Origin: Paenibacillus larvae subsp. larvae
GTDB taxonomy: Bacteria > Bacillota > Bacilli > Paenibacillales > NBRC-103111
Length of the DNA: 64,000 nt
Reading direction: 5' to 3'
Assembly (NCBI RefSeq): GCF_002003265.1
Contig: NZ_CP019687.1
Span: 1,488,001 to 1,552,000 of the forward strand
Made by a program: the position numbers and the translations under genes
In this document: piece by piece, positions 1 through 6,879 of the stretch
Layout of the letters: the number at the start of each line of letters is the position of its first letter
Position numbering within the stretch: position 1 is the first letter of the stretch
The notes under the pieces: model-generated
Told to the model about the DNA's origin: nothing
Seen by the model: the letters and a program-made list of their open reading frames with translations, nothing else
The model's database searches: none

Positions 1-2
1 GA

Positions 3-648
3 TTATATAATCCAACCGGGGGAACGGTCTTCTACAAAGGAATGAATATCCATCAGCTGTCCAAAAAAAAGCTGCGGCAGTATAGGCCCGGTATGCAGCT
101 TATCTTCCAAGACCCGTACAATTCATTAAACCCGAGAATTCCTGTCGGGGATGCTATCGGAGAAGCACTGGTGGACCATGGTCTGGCCACGAAAAAAGAA
201 GCACGAGAAGGCGTTATGGAAGTTCTTGATATATGCGGTCTTGCTTCCCACCATATTGACCGTTATCCTCATGAGTTTTCCGGCGGCCAACGGCAGAGGA
301 TATGTATTGCCAGAGCAATGATTCTGAACCCTGATTTTATAGTAGCAGACGAACCTGTTTCTGCCCTTGATGTCTCTATCCAGGCCCAGATTATCAATCT
401 ATTCAGTGAACTGCAGGAACAACAGGATCTAACGTATTTATTTATATCCCATGATCTGAGTGTAGTAGAGCACCTCTGTTCTACCATAATGCATTGTACT
501 TACCGGGGATATTCCCAGCCCCTCTAATCCTCCTAAGGGCTGCAAGTTTCATACCCGGTGCCCGTTCGCCATGGATATATGCAAGCAGGAGGTACCCTCC
601 TTCCGCGATGTGGGAGGACGCCATTTTGTAGCTTGTCATCTTGTTTAA
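3..648 (+). pseudogene. OppF/DppF-type peptide ABC transporter ATPase, cut by the left edge, with internal deletion and frameshift
   Basis: The reading frame is already open at the left edge, so the 5' end (Walker A) lies outside the window. Seen: a Q-loop region (IFQDPYNSLNPR), the ABC signature SGGQRQR, Walker B ending VADEPVSALD, and the H-loop in ISHDLSVVEH. These fit the ATPase of oligopeptide/dipeptide importers. Just after the H-loop, near 480, the frame runs into unrelated residues and stops at 527. The family's C-terminal signature continues in another frame (about 510-648), with [19 protein letters not shown] and a final HFVACHLV. About 40 residues that normally join the two parts are missing. 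I infer a non-functional remnant; the break could also be an assembly error. Confidence 0.85.
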
Positions 649-690
649 TCACGGGTATGTTAAAAGACATAAAGGAGGAATTCATAGATC

Positions 691-828
691 ATGACTATAA
701 CCGTTCAACTTCCCCAGCCTGTTGGAATCTTAGTACTATTACTGAGAGAAGGGGGTTTATCATCCGAAGAAAGTATGACCGCCTTGGCAGAAGGATGGTC
801 TGCCGATCAGGGAAGTACTTACCAGTAA
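691..828 (+). CDS. Hypothetical 45-residue ORF
   Basis: A short ORF starts 12 bases after a good ribosome binding site (AAAGGAGGA at 671-679). It encodes a hydrophobic N-terminal half (residues 7-18, VQLPQPVGILVLLL-like) and an acidic C-terminal half. I do not recognise a family. It lies in a decayed region, directly after the broken OppF gene, and may itself be the start of a broken gene, because coding-like sequence continues in another frame to about 920. Weak support. Confidence 0.25.
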   Translation: MTITVQLPQPVGILVLLLREGGLSSEESMTALAEGWSADQGSTYQ

Positions 829-928
829 AGACAATCACACCGCCCATGGAACAAAAAGCAGCGGCCTGGTTTTGGGAACAGGCATTAGCTATTTCCATCC
901 GGCATCAGTCAGAATCCTGACAAAACGT

Positions 929-978
929 AAAAGAGCCGTAACATAGTTGTCTAGCTAAGTACGGCTCTTTCCTGTTTT
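929..978. terminator. Bidirectional Rho-independent terminator
   Basis: An 11-bp perfect stem (AAAGAGCCGTA at 930-940 with TACGGCTCTTT at 960-970) is followed by a T-rich tract on the + side and preceded by an A-rich tract. It separates the left-edge + strand remnants from the convergent Gln-rich gene. Confidence 0.75.
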
Positions 979-997
979 TACAATGATATAACCGTTT

Positions 998-1519
998 TTA
1001 TTGGGAGTTTCCGTTTGAATTGTTCCCAGCCCCATTCTGCTGACAGGCTTGCTCTACATACTCGCTAGCCCAGTCAATCATTCCATTCATCAGAGTTAAT
1101 ACCAAATTCACCACATCTTCCTTACTAAGAGATCCGCTGCTGTTTGACTGGCTGGAAACATATTGAGTTGTTTTCTGCTCCAGACAGTTTACCATATCCT
1201 TAATTTTAAGGAGTTCGTTGGCAAGATCCGACACGGAGTTATTAGATGAATCCTGATTTTGCCCCTGCTGTGACTTCTGCTGGTTCTGGTTCTGATTTTG
1301 GTTTTGTCCCTGACATTGAGAGTCGCCGGAACTTTGCCCGTTTCCCTGGCTGTTTCCCCCGGAGTTGGAAGGACCGGAATTGCTTCCCTGCCCATTTTTC
1401 ATACCATGCCGACGGTCCTCAATTATCATTCTTTTTACTTGTTCTAGTTCATTTAGCAACATATCGTTTTGCTGAGTAAGTTCCTCAATTTGCTGTTTTA
1501 CTTCCTGTGTTTTAATCAT
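998..1519 (-). CDS. Gln/Asn/Ser/Gly-rich low-complexity protein with N-terminal coiled coil
   Basis: 173 residues. Residues 1-35 are heptad-like and charged (EVKQQIEELTQQNDMLLNEL), typical of a short coiled coil. Residues about 42-95 are low complexity, dominated by Q, N, S and G (QNQNQNQNQQ). The remainder is a predicted helical segment with two cysteines (about residues 113 and 159). There is no signal peptide or membrane segment. A GGAGGG ribosome binding site lies 6 bases before the ATG. The family is not recognised. Composition resembles some spore-surface or crust proteins of bacilli, but that is only a guess. It ends at the shared terminator at 929-978. Confidence 0.6.
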   Translation of the reverse strand: MIKTQEVKQQIEELTQQNDMLLNELEQVKRMIIEDRRHGMKNGQGSNSGPSNSGGNSQGNGQSSGDSQCQGQNQNQNQNQQKSQQGQNQDSSNNSVSDLANELLKIKDMVNCLEQKTTQYVSSQSNSSGSLSKEDVVNLVLTLMNGMIDWASEYVEQACQQNGAGNNSNGNSQ

Positions 1520-1593
1520 GTGGTCCCTCCGCTTTTCATCTTGTTTTTAGGATGAACTACAAAGGGATAAATTACTCATGCTCACCTGTATCA

Positions 1594-1965
1594 TTATTCC
1601 ACTGTAAGAAACATATCCACATGAGGAATTCCGTCTTCCAAATATTCTTCGGTTATTTCCTTAAATCCGTAAGATCCGTAAAAGTGCTTTACATAAACTT
1701 GGGCTTGAATTTTAATACGTTTTTCTTCCCACTCCCTAATGAGAATCTCTAAAGATTTACTGACTAAATCCCGTCCAATTCCCCCTTTTCTTTCAGCAGG
1801 ATCTACGATTATCCGGCCAAATGCAGCTTCCTTCTCAAAATCATATCCATCCAAATCCTGGTAAACGCATTTTTGCTCAACTACAAATACAGCTGACCGA
1901 AGCTGAAGAATCCTATAAAGTTCGATCTTGGTTAGCTCTCCAAATGGTTTCAATTTCCATTCCAT
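1594..1965 (-). CDS. ElaA-like GNAT N-acetyltransferase with apparent internal deletion
   Basis: 123 residues. N-terminal MEWKLKPFGELTKIELYRIL and FVVEQKCVYQDLDG, the acetyl-CoA loop region RIIVDPAERKGGIGRDLV, and the C-terminal YLEDGIPHVDM are characteristic of the ElaA family of GNAT acetyltransferases. Members are usually about 150 residues. Here about 28 residues normally lying between the DLDG motif and GRIIVDP (a beta-strand pair) are absent, yet the frame is kept (junction near residues 42-48). Because a core strand is missing, activity is doubtful. No operon partners. Confidence 0.7.
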   Translation of the reverse strand: MEWKLKPFGELTKIELYRILQLRSAVFVVEQKCVYQDLDGYDFEKEAAFGRIIVDPAERKGGIGRDLVSKSLEILIREWEEKRIKIQAQVYVKHFYGSYGFKEITEEYLEDGIPHVDMFLTVE

Positions 1966-2107
1966 CTCTATGTCTCTATCTCCTATCCACTCTTAATTAG
2001 CCTATTTATTACAGCTCCAGTCTAAACCCAAACACGCTTTCATCTAAAAAATCACAATACTTCATAATCTAACATAACTTAAAATTAGTGAGGGAGGTGA
2101 TCGTGCG

Positions 2108-2212
2108 ATGTCAAAACATCATCATCATCATAAAGTTATTAAAGTTGTCCTTAAACCAGGCCAGAAAGTTTTAGTTGAATGCAAAAAACATCATAAAAGA
2201 CGCGTAGTCTAA
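2108..2212 (+). CDS. Small His-rich basic protein (34 residues)
   Basis: Starts 7 bases after a very strong ribosome binding site (GGGAGGTGAT) and ends just before a perfect terminator, so it is a self-contained gene. The product begins MSKHHHHHKVIKVVLKPGQK and is rich in His and Lys, with one Cys. A five-His run suggests metal binding or a spore-surface role, but I recognise no family. Confidence 0.6.
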   Translation: MSKHHHHHKVIKVVLKPGQKVLVECKKHHKRRVV

Positions 2213-2500
2213 TGGTTAAACTATGAAGAAGGAGGCTCATTCCTTCTTCATTTTTCATCTATACAATTCCCCTTTTGCCATACAGCCAATAATACTGTTC
2301 TTACTATCATCAAAACCATCTATCTATTTTTATATCTACTTCCCAATGATCTGCTGATAGATCAGAATTAAATAAATCTTCCAATCCAAATAAATAAAAA
2401 AATTCAGCTTACTGTTACTCTTCTCACTGCCGGTTACATTGAAGTTACGTAACATTAAGGAAGAGTTTAGTATTACAGCTTATTTGCAAGGAGAGATAAA
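2213..2500. other. Intergenic stretch with a GTTACGTAAC palindrome
   Basis: Apart from the terminator at its start, the only structure I see is a perfect 10-bp palindrome GTTACGTAAC at 2444-2453, about 50 bases upstream of the next start codon. It may be an operator for that gene; no regulator can be named. Confidence 0.3.
2224..2256 (+). terminator. Rho-independent terminator of the His-rich gene
   Basis: A perfect 10-bp stem (TGAAGAAGGA at 2224-2233 with TCCTTCTTCA at 2241-2250), a 7-base loop and a run of five T. It sits directly downstream of the 34-residue His-rich gene. Confidence 0.8.
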
Positions 2501-2866
2501 ATGAGTTGCCCTTCTGCTGCCCATGACGGCCCCCGAATCCTAAGAGAAAAAAGGACTGTAAGGTATATGGTGGAGCTGTTTTGTAAAGGTCATTACCATG
2601 ATATCTATGCAGGCGGAGAACTTTGTAACGAATGCCGGGAACTGCTGGCTTATGCCCATCAACGTCTTTCTTATTGCAGGTTCGGTGAAGGTAAGACCAC
2701 CTGCACCAAATGCCCTATTCATTGCTATAAACCTGATAAGCGTAAACAAATTAAACTCGTCATGGCTTACTCAGGTCCGCGCCTAATCCTTAAGCATCCT
2801 CTTCTTGTTTTGTTTCATGCTGTTGATGGATTACAAACGAAACCAAAAATAAATGACAAATACTAA
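2501..2866 (+). CDS. Nitrous oxide-stimulated promoter family protein (YgbA-like)
   Basis: 121 residues. The pattern REKRTVRYMVELFCKGHH-like, LCNECRELLAYAHQRL, CPIHCYKPDKR and YSGPRLILKHPLLVLFH matches the small cysteine-rich family represented by E. coli YgbA. It carries a set of conserved Cys/His (CxxC, CxxCxxHC), which suggests metal binding. Family members are linked to nitric oxide / nitrosative stress responses; the biochemical role is not established. An AAGGAGAG ribosome binding site precedes the ATG. Stands alone between two opposite-strand genes. Residues after about 110 are not conserved. Confidence 0.8.
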   Translation: MSCPSAAHDGPRILREKRTVRYMVELFCKGHYHDIYAGGELCNECRELLAYAHQRLSYCRFGEGKTTCTKCPIHCYKPDKRKQIKLVMAYSGPRLILKHPLLVLFHAVDGLQTKPKINDKY

Positions 2867-2948
2867 ACCCTCAATATTGAAAATATCCAAGTTAATCAGC
2901 TTCCATTTTTTTAGATTTTTTAAACTGGTCCTTCCGTTATTTCTCCGG

Positions 2949-4058
2949 CTATTTTTTATCTGGTTGATCCGCTATTTCTTCCACCTTCCCTGCAAAAAAT
3001 AAGTGGTAAGCACGTACGATAATAATTTTGGCCACCATATATCCGGGGATCGCTAGAATAACACCTAAGATCCCTCCAATGTCTCCTGCCACAAGCAATA
3101 AAACAATAGTTGTTAAAGGATGAATATCTAATCGTTTTCCGTAGATGTGCGGAGACAGCAAATTACTTTCAATTTGTTGGGCAATGATGACTACAATCAT
3201 AGACCATAAGGCCATGGATGGAGAATGAATAAAAGCGACAATGAGAACGGGAATTGCTCCCAGGATTGATCCTATATAAGGGATTAGATTCAATACAGTA
3301 GAGACCACTGTAAGAAGAAGCGAATAAGGCAGGCCAATCAGCAAAAATCCGATATACAACATAACGCCAAGGAGCCCTGTGATTATAACCCGGCCCACGA
3401 TAAATCCGCTTAAGGCAGAGTCGATTTCTTCCAGGGTTTGCTCTCCGTCTCGCCGATATTTCTGGGGAATAGCAGCAAGAATAGAATCAGGAATGTGGTC
3501 ACTTTCTTTCAGCATGTAATATAAAATAATCGGAACCGTTGCAACGATCATTACAAAGTTGGTAACCACGGATACCAAACCGGTTACATAATTTGAAGCC
3601 GCTGTTATTCCTTTATCCAAATAGTCGGACATTTTGGTTGAAATGTCGGATTCATTTTGGGCAAACATAGAAAATACCCGGTTTTGCTGCAACTGTCTAA
3701 TCTGTTCTTTAAAGGCTTCTACCATCTGGGGCACGCTATGCACAAAATGTTCCATCTGAGTCCGGAGTGTTGGCCAACCCACCATGGAAAACAGTACTGT
3801 CAATATAGCCAAAATCAGATAGATCAGCAGAATGGATGCCGTCCTGTTTACATGCTTCTTCGTCAAATAATTTACTAGAGGGCGCAGCAGATAATAGAAG
3901 AATCCGGCAATGATAAAAGGGACGACCAGAATATTGAACATTTTGATTAAAGGATTAAATAAAAAACTGACCTTGGAGACCAGAAAAATAATCAGCAGTA
4001 GGGCTATAATCCCATAGCAGGTTCGAAAAAATCTACTTTGAGGCAAATCAGCCACCAT
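2949..4058 (-). CDS. AI-2E family transporter (YubA/PerM-like membrane protein)
   Basis: 369 residues with about eight hydrophobic segments. N-terminal pair at about 13-65, then an amphipathic soluble region (residues about 95-150), then the conserved core: GLPYSLLLTVVSTVLNLIPYIGS, the IESNLLSPHIYGK motif and the LLVAGDIGG..GVILAIPG end that define the AI-2E transporter family. Members export or exchange small solutes or ions (the AI-2 link is historical; some are Na+/H+ antiporters). A single gene with no partner, terminating in an AT-rich gap. Confidence 0.88.
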   Translation of the reverse strand: MVADLPQSRFFRTCYGIIALLLIIFLVSKVSFLFNPLIKMFNILVVPFIIAGFFYYLLRPLVNYLTKKHVNRTASILLIYLILAILTVLFSMVGWPTLRTQMEHFVHSVPQMVEAFKEQIRQLQQNRVFSMFAQNESDISTKMSDYLDKGITAASNYVTGLVSVVTNFVMIVATVPIILYYMLKESDHIPDSILAAIPQKYRRDGEQTLEEIDSALSGFIVGRVIITGLLGVMLYIGFLLIGLPYSLLLTVVSTVLNLIPYIGSILGAIPVLIVAFIHSPSMALWSMIVVIIAQQIESNLLSPHIYGKRLDIHPLTTIVLLLVAGDIGGILGVILAIPGYMVAKIIIVRAYHLFFAGKVEEIADQPDKK

Positions 4059-4186
4059 CTTCCCTTTTAAAATGACTTTTTGTGTTTATAAATTCTGGAT
4101 TTTCAAGAAAAGATCCCTTTAGTAACATATCATAAAGTGCCTTTGTTCTTCTAGAAAAGAATTTCTCTATTGAATTGTTAGAATAA

Positions 4187-4411
4187 ATATTTAAAAGAAT
4201 TGAAGATCTTAAAGTTTCTTATTCTACCTATTTAATGGGTTCGTCATGGCGCCTTGTTTCTGGAGCTGGTATAGTATCCCTCGATTCTTACGGTAGAGTT
4301 ACCGGACTAAAACCAGGGGATGCAACTATCTATGCTTATGACCAAAACGGAAACCATTACTGGACACATTATTTTCATGTAATACTAACAGCTGAATCAC
4401 TCTTTGTATGA
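4187..4411 (+). pseudogene. Fragment of a bacterial Ig-like (Big_2) domain protein
   Basis: An open frame between an in-frame stop and TGA encodes WRLVSGAGIVSLDSYGRVTG followed by LKPGDATIYAYDQNG, the C-terminal strands of a Big_2 domain (pattern: value, G.VTG, G.a.I.A.). There is no ribosome binding site and no signal peptide. The 5' part, where a secreted adhesin-type protein would start, is missing. I infer the remnant of a surface protein. Confidence 0.6.
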
Positions 4412-4537
4412 TTTTTTCACTAATTCGGTTCCTATCGTTCCTTTTTGTTCCTCTTCCTTCCATATGTAATAATCTTCTATATCCCATTCTTTTAGTCCAG
4501 ACAGCTCACAGTTATCATAAACAATATTCCTTCCCAT
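4397..4537 (-). CDS. Uncertain 46-residue acidic ORF
   Basis: ATG at 4537, TGA at 4397. The product is rich in Glu, Asp, Tyr and Trp (EWDIEDYYIWKEEEQ). No clear ribosome binding site. It overlaps the end of the Big_2 remnant. It may be part of a decayed gene; listed only because nothing else explains this gap. Confidence 0.2.
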   Translation of the reverse strand: MGRNIVYDNCELSGLKEWDIEDYYIWKEEEQKGTIGTELVKKSYKE

Positions 4538-4666
4538 GAAACGGTTTTTTTCCGGGTGCAGTTTCCGTACTTATATACTTTACTCATAATGCATACGTTT
4601 ATTTACCCTCTGTATATGCTCACTCCTTTATTTTATTTAAATTTTAGGACTGTACTTTGTATACTC

Positions 4667-4813
4667 ATGCGCAGACGGCCTGTTTCTGCTAATCGTTTGT
4701 ATCAATATCACGCAGGTGATAAGGATTTAAAGAAATTTTTAGAAGACATCATTTACCAGGCTGAACTGGAGGTTAGTGAATGTGACTCAATACTTTCCCA
4801 AAAACGGAATTGA
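4667..4813 (+). CDS. Hypothetical 48-residue ORF
   Basis: The plausible part of the frame starts at ATG 4667 (MRRRPVSANRLYQYH...) and encodes a charged helical peptide ending SQKRN. An upstream extension to 4556 is hydrophobic and unlikely. No good ribosome binding site. Overlaps the next ORF, which has a better signal, so the two may be a small two-gene unit or fragments of one gene. Confidence 0.3.
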   Translation: MRRRPVSANRLYQYHAGDKDLKKFLEDIIYQAELEVSECDSILSQKRN

Positions 4814-4988
4814 TGCAACACCTGTGTTACCTCAAATACCAGAGGCTAAGCTTGAAGATATTCCTGTTGGAGCGAGTTCACTGATCAAGAAGTCGCCGCA
4901 ATTTCGTCCGCAGATTCGGACTCTAAATCTGATTATCCCAAACCGGTCTCAAGTCAACCAAGTTACATACGCCCCACGGCATAACTAA
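4782..4988 (+). CDS. Hypothetical 68-residue protein
   Basis: GTG at 4776 or, better spaced from GGAGG (4768-4772), GTG at 4782. The product is Pro-rich and contains SLIKKSPQFRPQIRTLNLI. No recognised family, no membrane segment. It is followed by an 8-bp stem (ACCCAGCC 4990-4997 / GGCTGGGT 5008-5015) that could terminate it. Confidence 0.4.
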   Translation: MTQYFPKNGIDATPVLPQIPEAKLEDIPVGASSLIKKSPQFRPQIRTLNLIIPNRSQVNQVTYAPRHN

Positions 4989-5030
4989 AACCCAGCCCTT
5001 AAATGAAGGCTGGGTCTATAGCAATTTCTT
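4989..5030 (+). terminator. Weak hairpin terminator
   Basis: ACCCAGCC / GGCTGGGT stem with 10-base loop, but only a poor T tract follows. Confidence 0.45.
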
Positions 5031-5039
5031 TACATAGAT

Positions 5040-5372
5040 TTAATCCAATATTTTTTCAATTGTAGGTGTAATTGCAATGGGGGGAAGTGACGCAGTCATA
5101 GCCATGAAATAGACATTTACTTTTCTCTCCTATTATGTATATTTCATTTTCTGGAACAGGGACTGTTAATATCTTACCCTGATCCACTAGATCTCTCCAG
5201 TTTCCTTCCAAAGCTTCTTCTTTTGTGGGGGCATCTGCAACTTTCATATACTTGTCACAAACAGAAATGATATACCCGGTGAAAGGTGATTGTTTCTGTT
5301 TGCTGGCAGATGAGATAGAAGTACTCTTCAGCGAAGATTCATTTTGAATGTGCAAAAGCGGGTGTGAGCCTC
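5040..5372 (-). pseudogene. YobA-like (DUF3221-type) secreted protein, copy A, frameshifted
   Basis: The middle of this region (residues FTGYIISVCDKYMKVADA and EEALEGNWRDLVDQGKIL) is clearly related to the intact gene at 8451-8837. The signal-peptide end (TPAFAHSK) is in a different frame near 5350. The C-terminal end is also shifted: with one extra A removed from an AAAA run near 5121-5124 the frame reads VNVYFMAMTASLPPIAI and ends EKILD, parallel to the intact copy's end. Two frameshifts plus loss of most of the signal peptide make this a dead paralogue. Confidence 0.8.
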
Positions 5373-5660
5373 TATATAATAATCTTAACTCCCTTTATAT
5401 GTACCAAAGTTAACATTGTTGTCGAAATAATATACTGATAGACATCCCCTGTTGTTCCATTTGCTTCTCTTTTTTGTATCTTTAATCTTTAAGCTCTCAA
5501 CCAACGTTTCCCCTTTTCCGTGATTAATCCTTTGGTGGCTAGAAAATACTTTAATCGATACATACAACCCTTCTATGACACCCATCTCTTATGGTTTGCT
5601 CTAAATATACTTTGACATCATCCAGTTTATAAATTAAAATTGTAAATATATTACATAAAA
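5373..5660. other. AT-rich intergenic region related to 8838-9050
   Basis: Shares stretches with the sequence upstream of the second YobA-like copy (for example AATATACTGATAGACATCCCC versus AATATACTAAAAGATCTCCCC, and a shared TTTTTGTATCTT block). It therefore belongs to the duplicated unit rather than holding a gene of its own. Confidence 0.5.
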
Positions 5661-5672
5661 GGAGGTGTGAAT

Positions 5673-5957
5673 ATGTTTAGAAAAAAATTATCCATATTAC
5701 TTCTGGCAGTTGTTATGGTACTATCTATTTCCTCAAGTGCTTTTGCCCATAGTGTCCAAGCAAGTAGTAATGCAAATTCTGAAACTCCAAAAAAATGGGC
5801 CAGTGTCGTTAAAAGGTACACCTATGGTTATTATCCAACGGAAATTTATTACGACAATGGTTTTGGTTGGACTGGAAACTTAGTAGCAAAAAGAGTTAAT
5901 TGTGACAAACTTAGTTGTGCGGTTACTTATGAAGGTTTCATTTACAATAATTACTAA
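5673..5957 (+). CDS. Small secreted protein of unknown function
   Basis: The ATG at 5673 lies 7 bases after AAAGGAGG; a GTG six bases earlier is too close to it. 94 residues: lysine-containing start, hydrophobic stretch LSILLLAVVMVLSISSSAFA with a likely cleavage after AFA, then a mature part of about 68 residues. The mature part has the pattern YPTEIYYDNGFGWTGNL then YEGFIYNN, seen in small secreted proteins of bacilli whose role is unknown; two Cys could form a disulfide. It lies in copy A of the duplicated unit and has no counterpart in copy B. It could be an antimicrobial or matrix peptide; no evidence decides. Confidence 0.65.
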   Translation: MFRKKLSILLLAVVMVLSISSSAFAHSVQASSNANSETPKKWASVVKRYTYGYYPTEIYYDNGFGWTGNLVAKRVNCDKLSCAVTYEGFIYNNY

Positions 5958-5964
5958 TGCCCCG

Positions 5965-5998
5965 TTCCCCGGTCATTTGACTGGGGAATTTTCTTTTT
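5965..5998 (+). terminator. Terminator of the small secreted protein gene
   Basis: TTCCCC (5965-5970) pairs with GGGGAA (5983-5988), extended by TCA/TGA, and a T-rich tract (TTTTCTTTTTC) follows. Confidence 0.65.
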
Positions 5999-6125
5999 CT
6001 CCCCTAGTCGGATATACTTCAAGACGGACTTTATGTAGCACTTTCGGGGCCCCAAAGGCGAAAATAACAAAAGTTTAAAAACAGTCCTGGATGTTCTTTT
6101 GTCCAAGCATAAAAGAAGTCCCCTG

Positions 6126-6134
6126 CATACTATA
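6126..6134 (+). promoter_or_regulatory. Candidate sigma-K type -10 box (CATACTATA)
   Basis: CATACTATA matches the sigma-K -10 consensus CATAnnnTA and lies 31 bases before the start codon of the CotD-like gene. The same box is kept at 9134-9142 in the second copy, in a stretch conserved between the copies (6105-6165 / 9100-9173). Fits late mother-cell expression, as expected for a coat protein. Confidence 0.5.
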
Positions 6135-6165
6135 TAACGAATACTATAAAAGGAGGTAGATGCCC

Positions 6166-6399
6166 ATGAGTAACGAATTTGGTCCTTTTTTTGGAGGAAA
6201 TTGCTGCCCTCCGGCAAAAGAGATTTACGATCCGCCGCAGTATTTCTTTAAAAATTTCTATCATCCCCAAGAAGTACCAATCGTTCACACTATTGAAATC
6301 ATAAACCAGCACCATTGCATTCCCATCCCCAAGCATATAGTCAGGTACGAAACCAAAGACGTATGCTGTTCAGGAAGCAAGAAGTCAAAAAGAAAATGA
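6166..6399 (+). CDS. CotD-like spore coat protein, copy A
   Basis: ATG at 6166 sits 9 bases after AGGAGG (an earlier ATG at 6160 is too close). 77 residues, His/Cys/Pro rich: NCCPPAKEIYDPPQYF, then EVPIVHTIEIINQHHCIPIP-KHIV. The pattern of His, Pro and Asn around a central HH resembles the inner spore coat protein CotD family of bacilli. A sigma-K type -10 box upstream agrees. A strong terminator follows. Family assignment rests on composition and motif spacing, so it is moderate. Confidence 0.6.
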   Translation: MSNEFGPFFGGNCCPPAKEIYDPPQYFFKNFYHPQEVPIVHTIEIINQHHCIPIPKHIVRYETKDVCCSGSKKSKRK

Positions 6400-6403
6400 T
6401 TAT

Positions 6404-6440
6404 AAAAGGGCCCTGAGGTGTTCCTCAAGGCCTTTTATTA
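6404..6440 (+). terminator. Terminator of the CotD-like gene
   Basis: A stem AAAGGGCCCTGAGG / CCTCAAGGCCTTTT with a TGTT loop and trailing T residues, directly after the stop codon. Confidence 0.8.
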
Positions 6441-6547
6441 GGACGTGAAGTTTGATTCATTTGCTCCTTAAAAATTCCGTCCCCAATCCATCCCCCAGTC
6501 ATGTACTCGTGGCCTTTACCAAACACATCCAAGTCGTATTGGTTCAT
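6425..6547 (-). CDS. Uncertain 40-residue ORF
   Basis: ATG at 6547 with GGAG 8 bases upstream; product MNQYDLDVFGKGHEYMTGG... ending NKRP, its stop lying inside the CotD terminator. Part of it (GDGIFKEQ-like codons) is similar at DNA level to sequence at about 11590-11625, near the winged-helix gene. Probably a remnant. Confidence 0.2.
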   Translation of the reverse strand: MNQYDLDVFGKGHEYMTGGWIGDGIFKEQMNQTSRPNKRP

Positions 6548-6575
6548 AGCTATGCTCCGTGCATTTTTTAGTATG

Positions 6576-6662
6576 TTTGCCTATTCGTTTGTCCATCGAA
6601 AAGCCCTTCCGAATATTGGAGATTGTACATATTTTTCGGAGGCTCTTCCCAAGCCTTTATAA
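6576..6662 (-). pseudogene. C-terminal fragment of a winged-helix regulator paralogous to 11767-12099
   Basis: The frame reads QSIQIIKAWEEPPKN then unrelated residues to a stop. The intact gene at 11767-12099 has TQSIKIITAWEEQPKEE at the equivalent place. The helix-turn-helix part is missing: an in-frame stop lies immediately upstream. A truncated duplicate. Confidence 0.6.
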
Positions 6663-6879
6663 TCTGAATTGATTGTACGTTTCCTCCTTACTCTTTCTTT
6701 ACGCTTCTGAATCATACGAAAGTTTTATATTTCATTTCCAAATGTGTTACAATAAAGCGCATAACGGCTTTATGCCGTCTATATTTCAACAATTGAAAGG
6801 GTTGGGTGAGGGGCTGCAATGGAAAGTAGGTATTTCATTGGACCACCAAGAGAAACAGACATCATCACATGAAAAGGAA

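Noticed and set aside
269-487. Minus-strand ORF inside the OppF remnant
   Set aside because: Shadow of the conserved ATPase frame; no ribosome binding site.
5385-5585. 66-residue minus-strand ORF upstream of the YobA-like pseudogene
   Set aside because: The region is the promoter-side spacer of the duplicated unit and its frame is not kept in copy B.
6673-6879. N-terminal extension of the purine permease
   Set aside because: Not family-like, no good start signal; the hairpin ACGGC/GCCGT inside it looks non-coding. I also looked for a purine riboswitch here and saw no conserved core.
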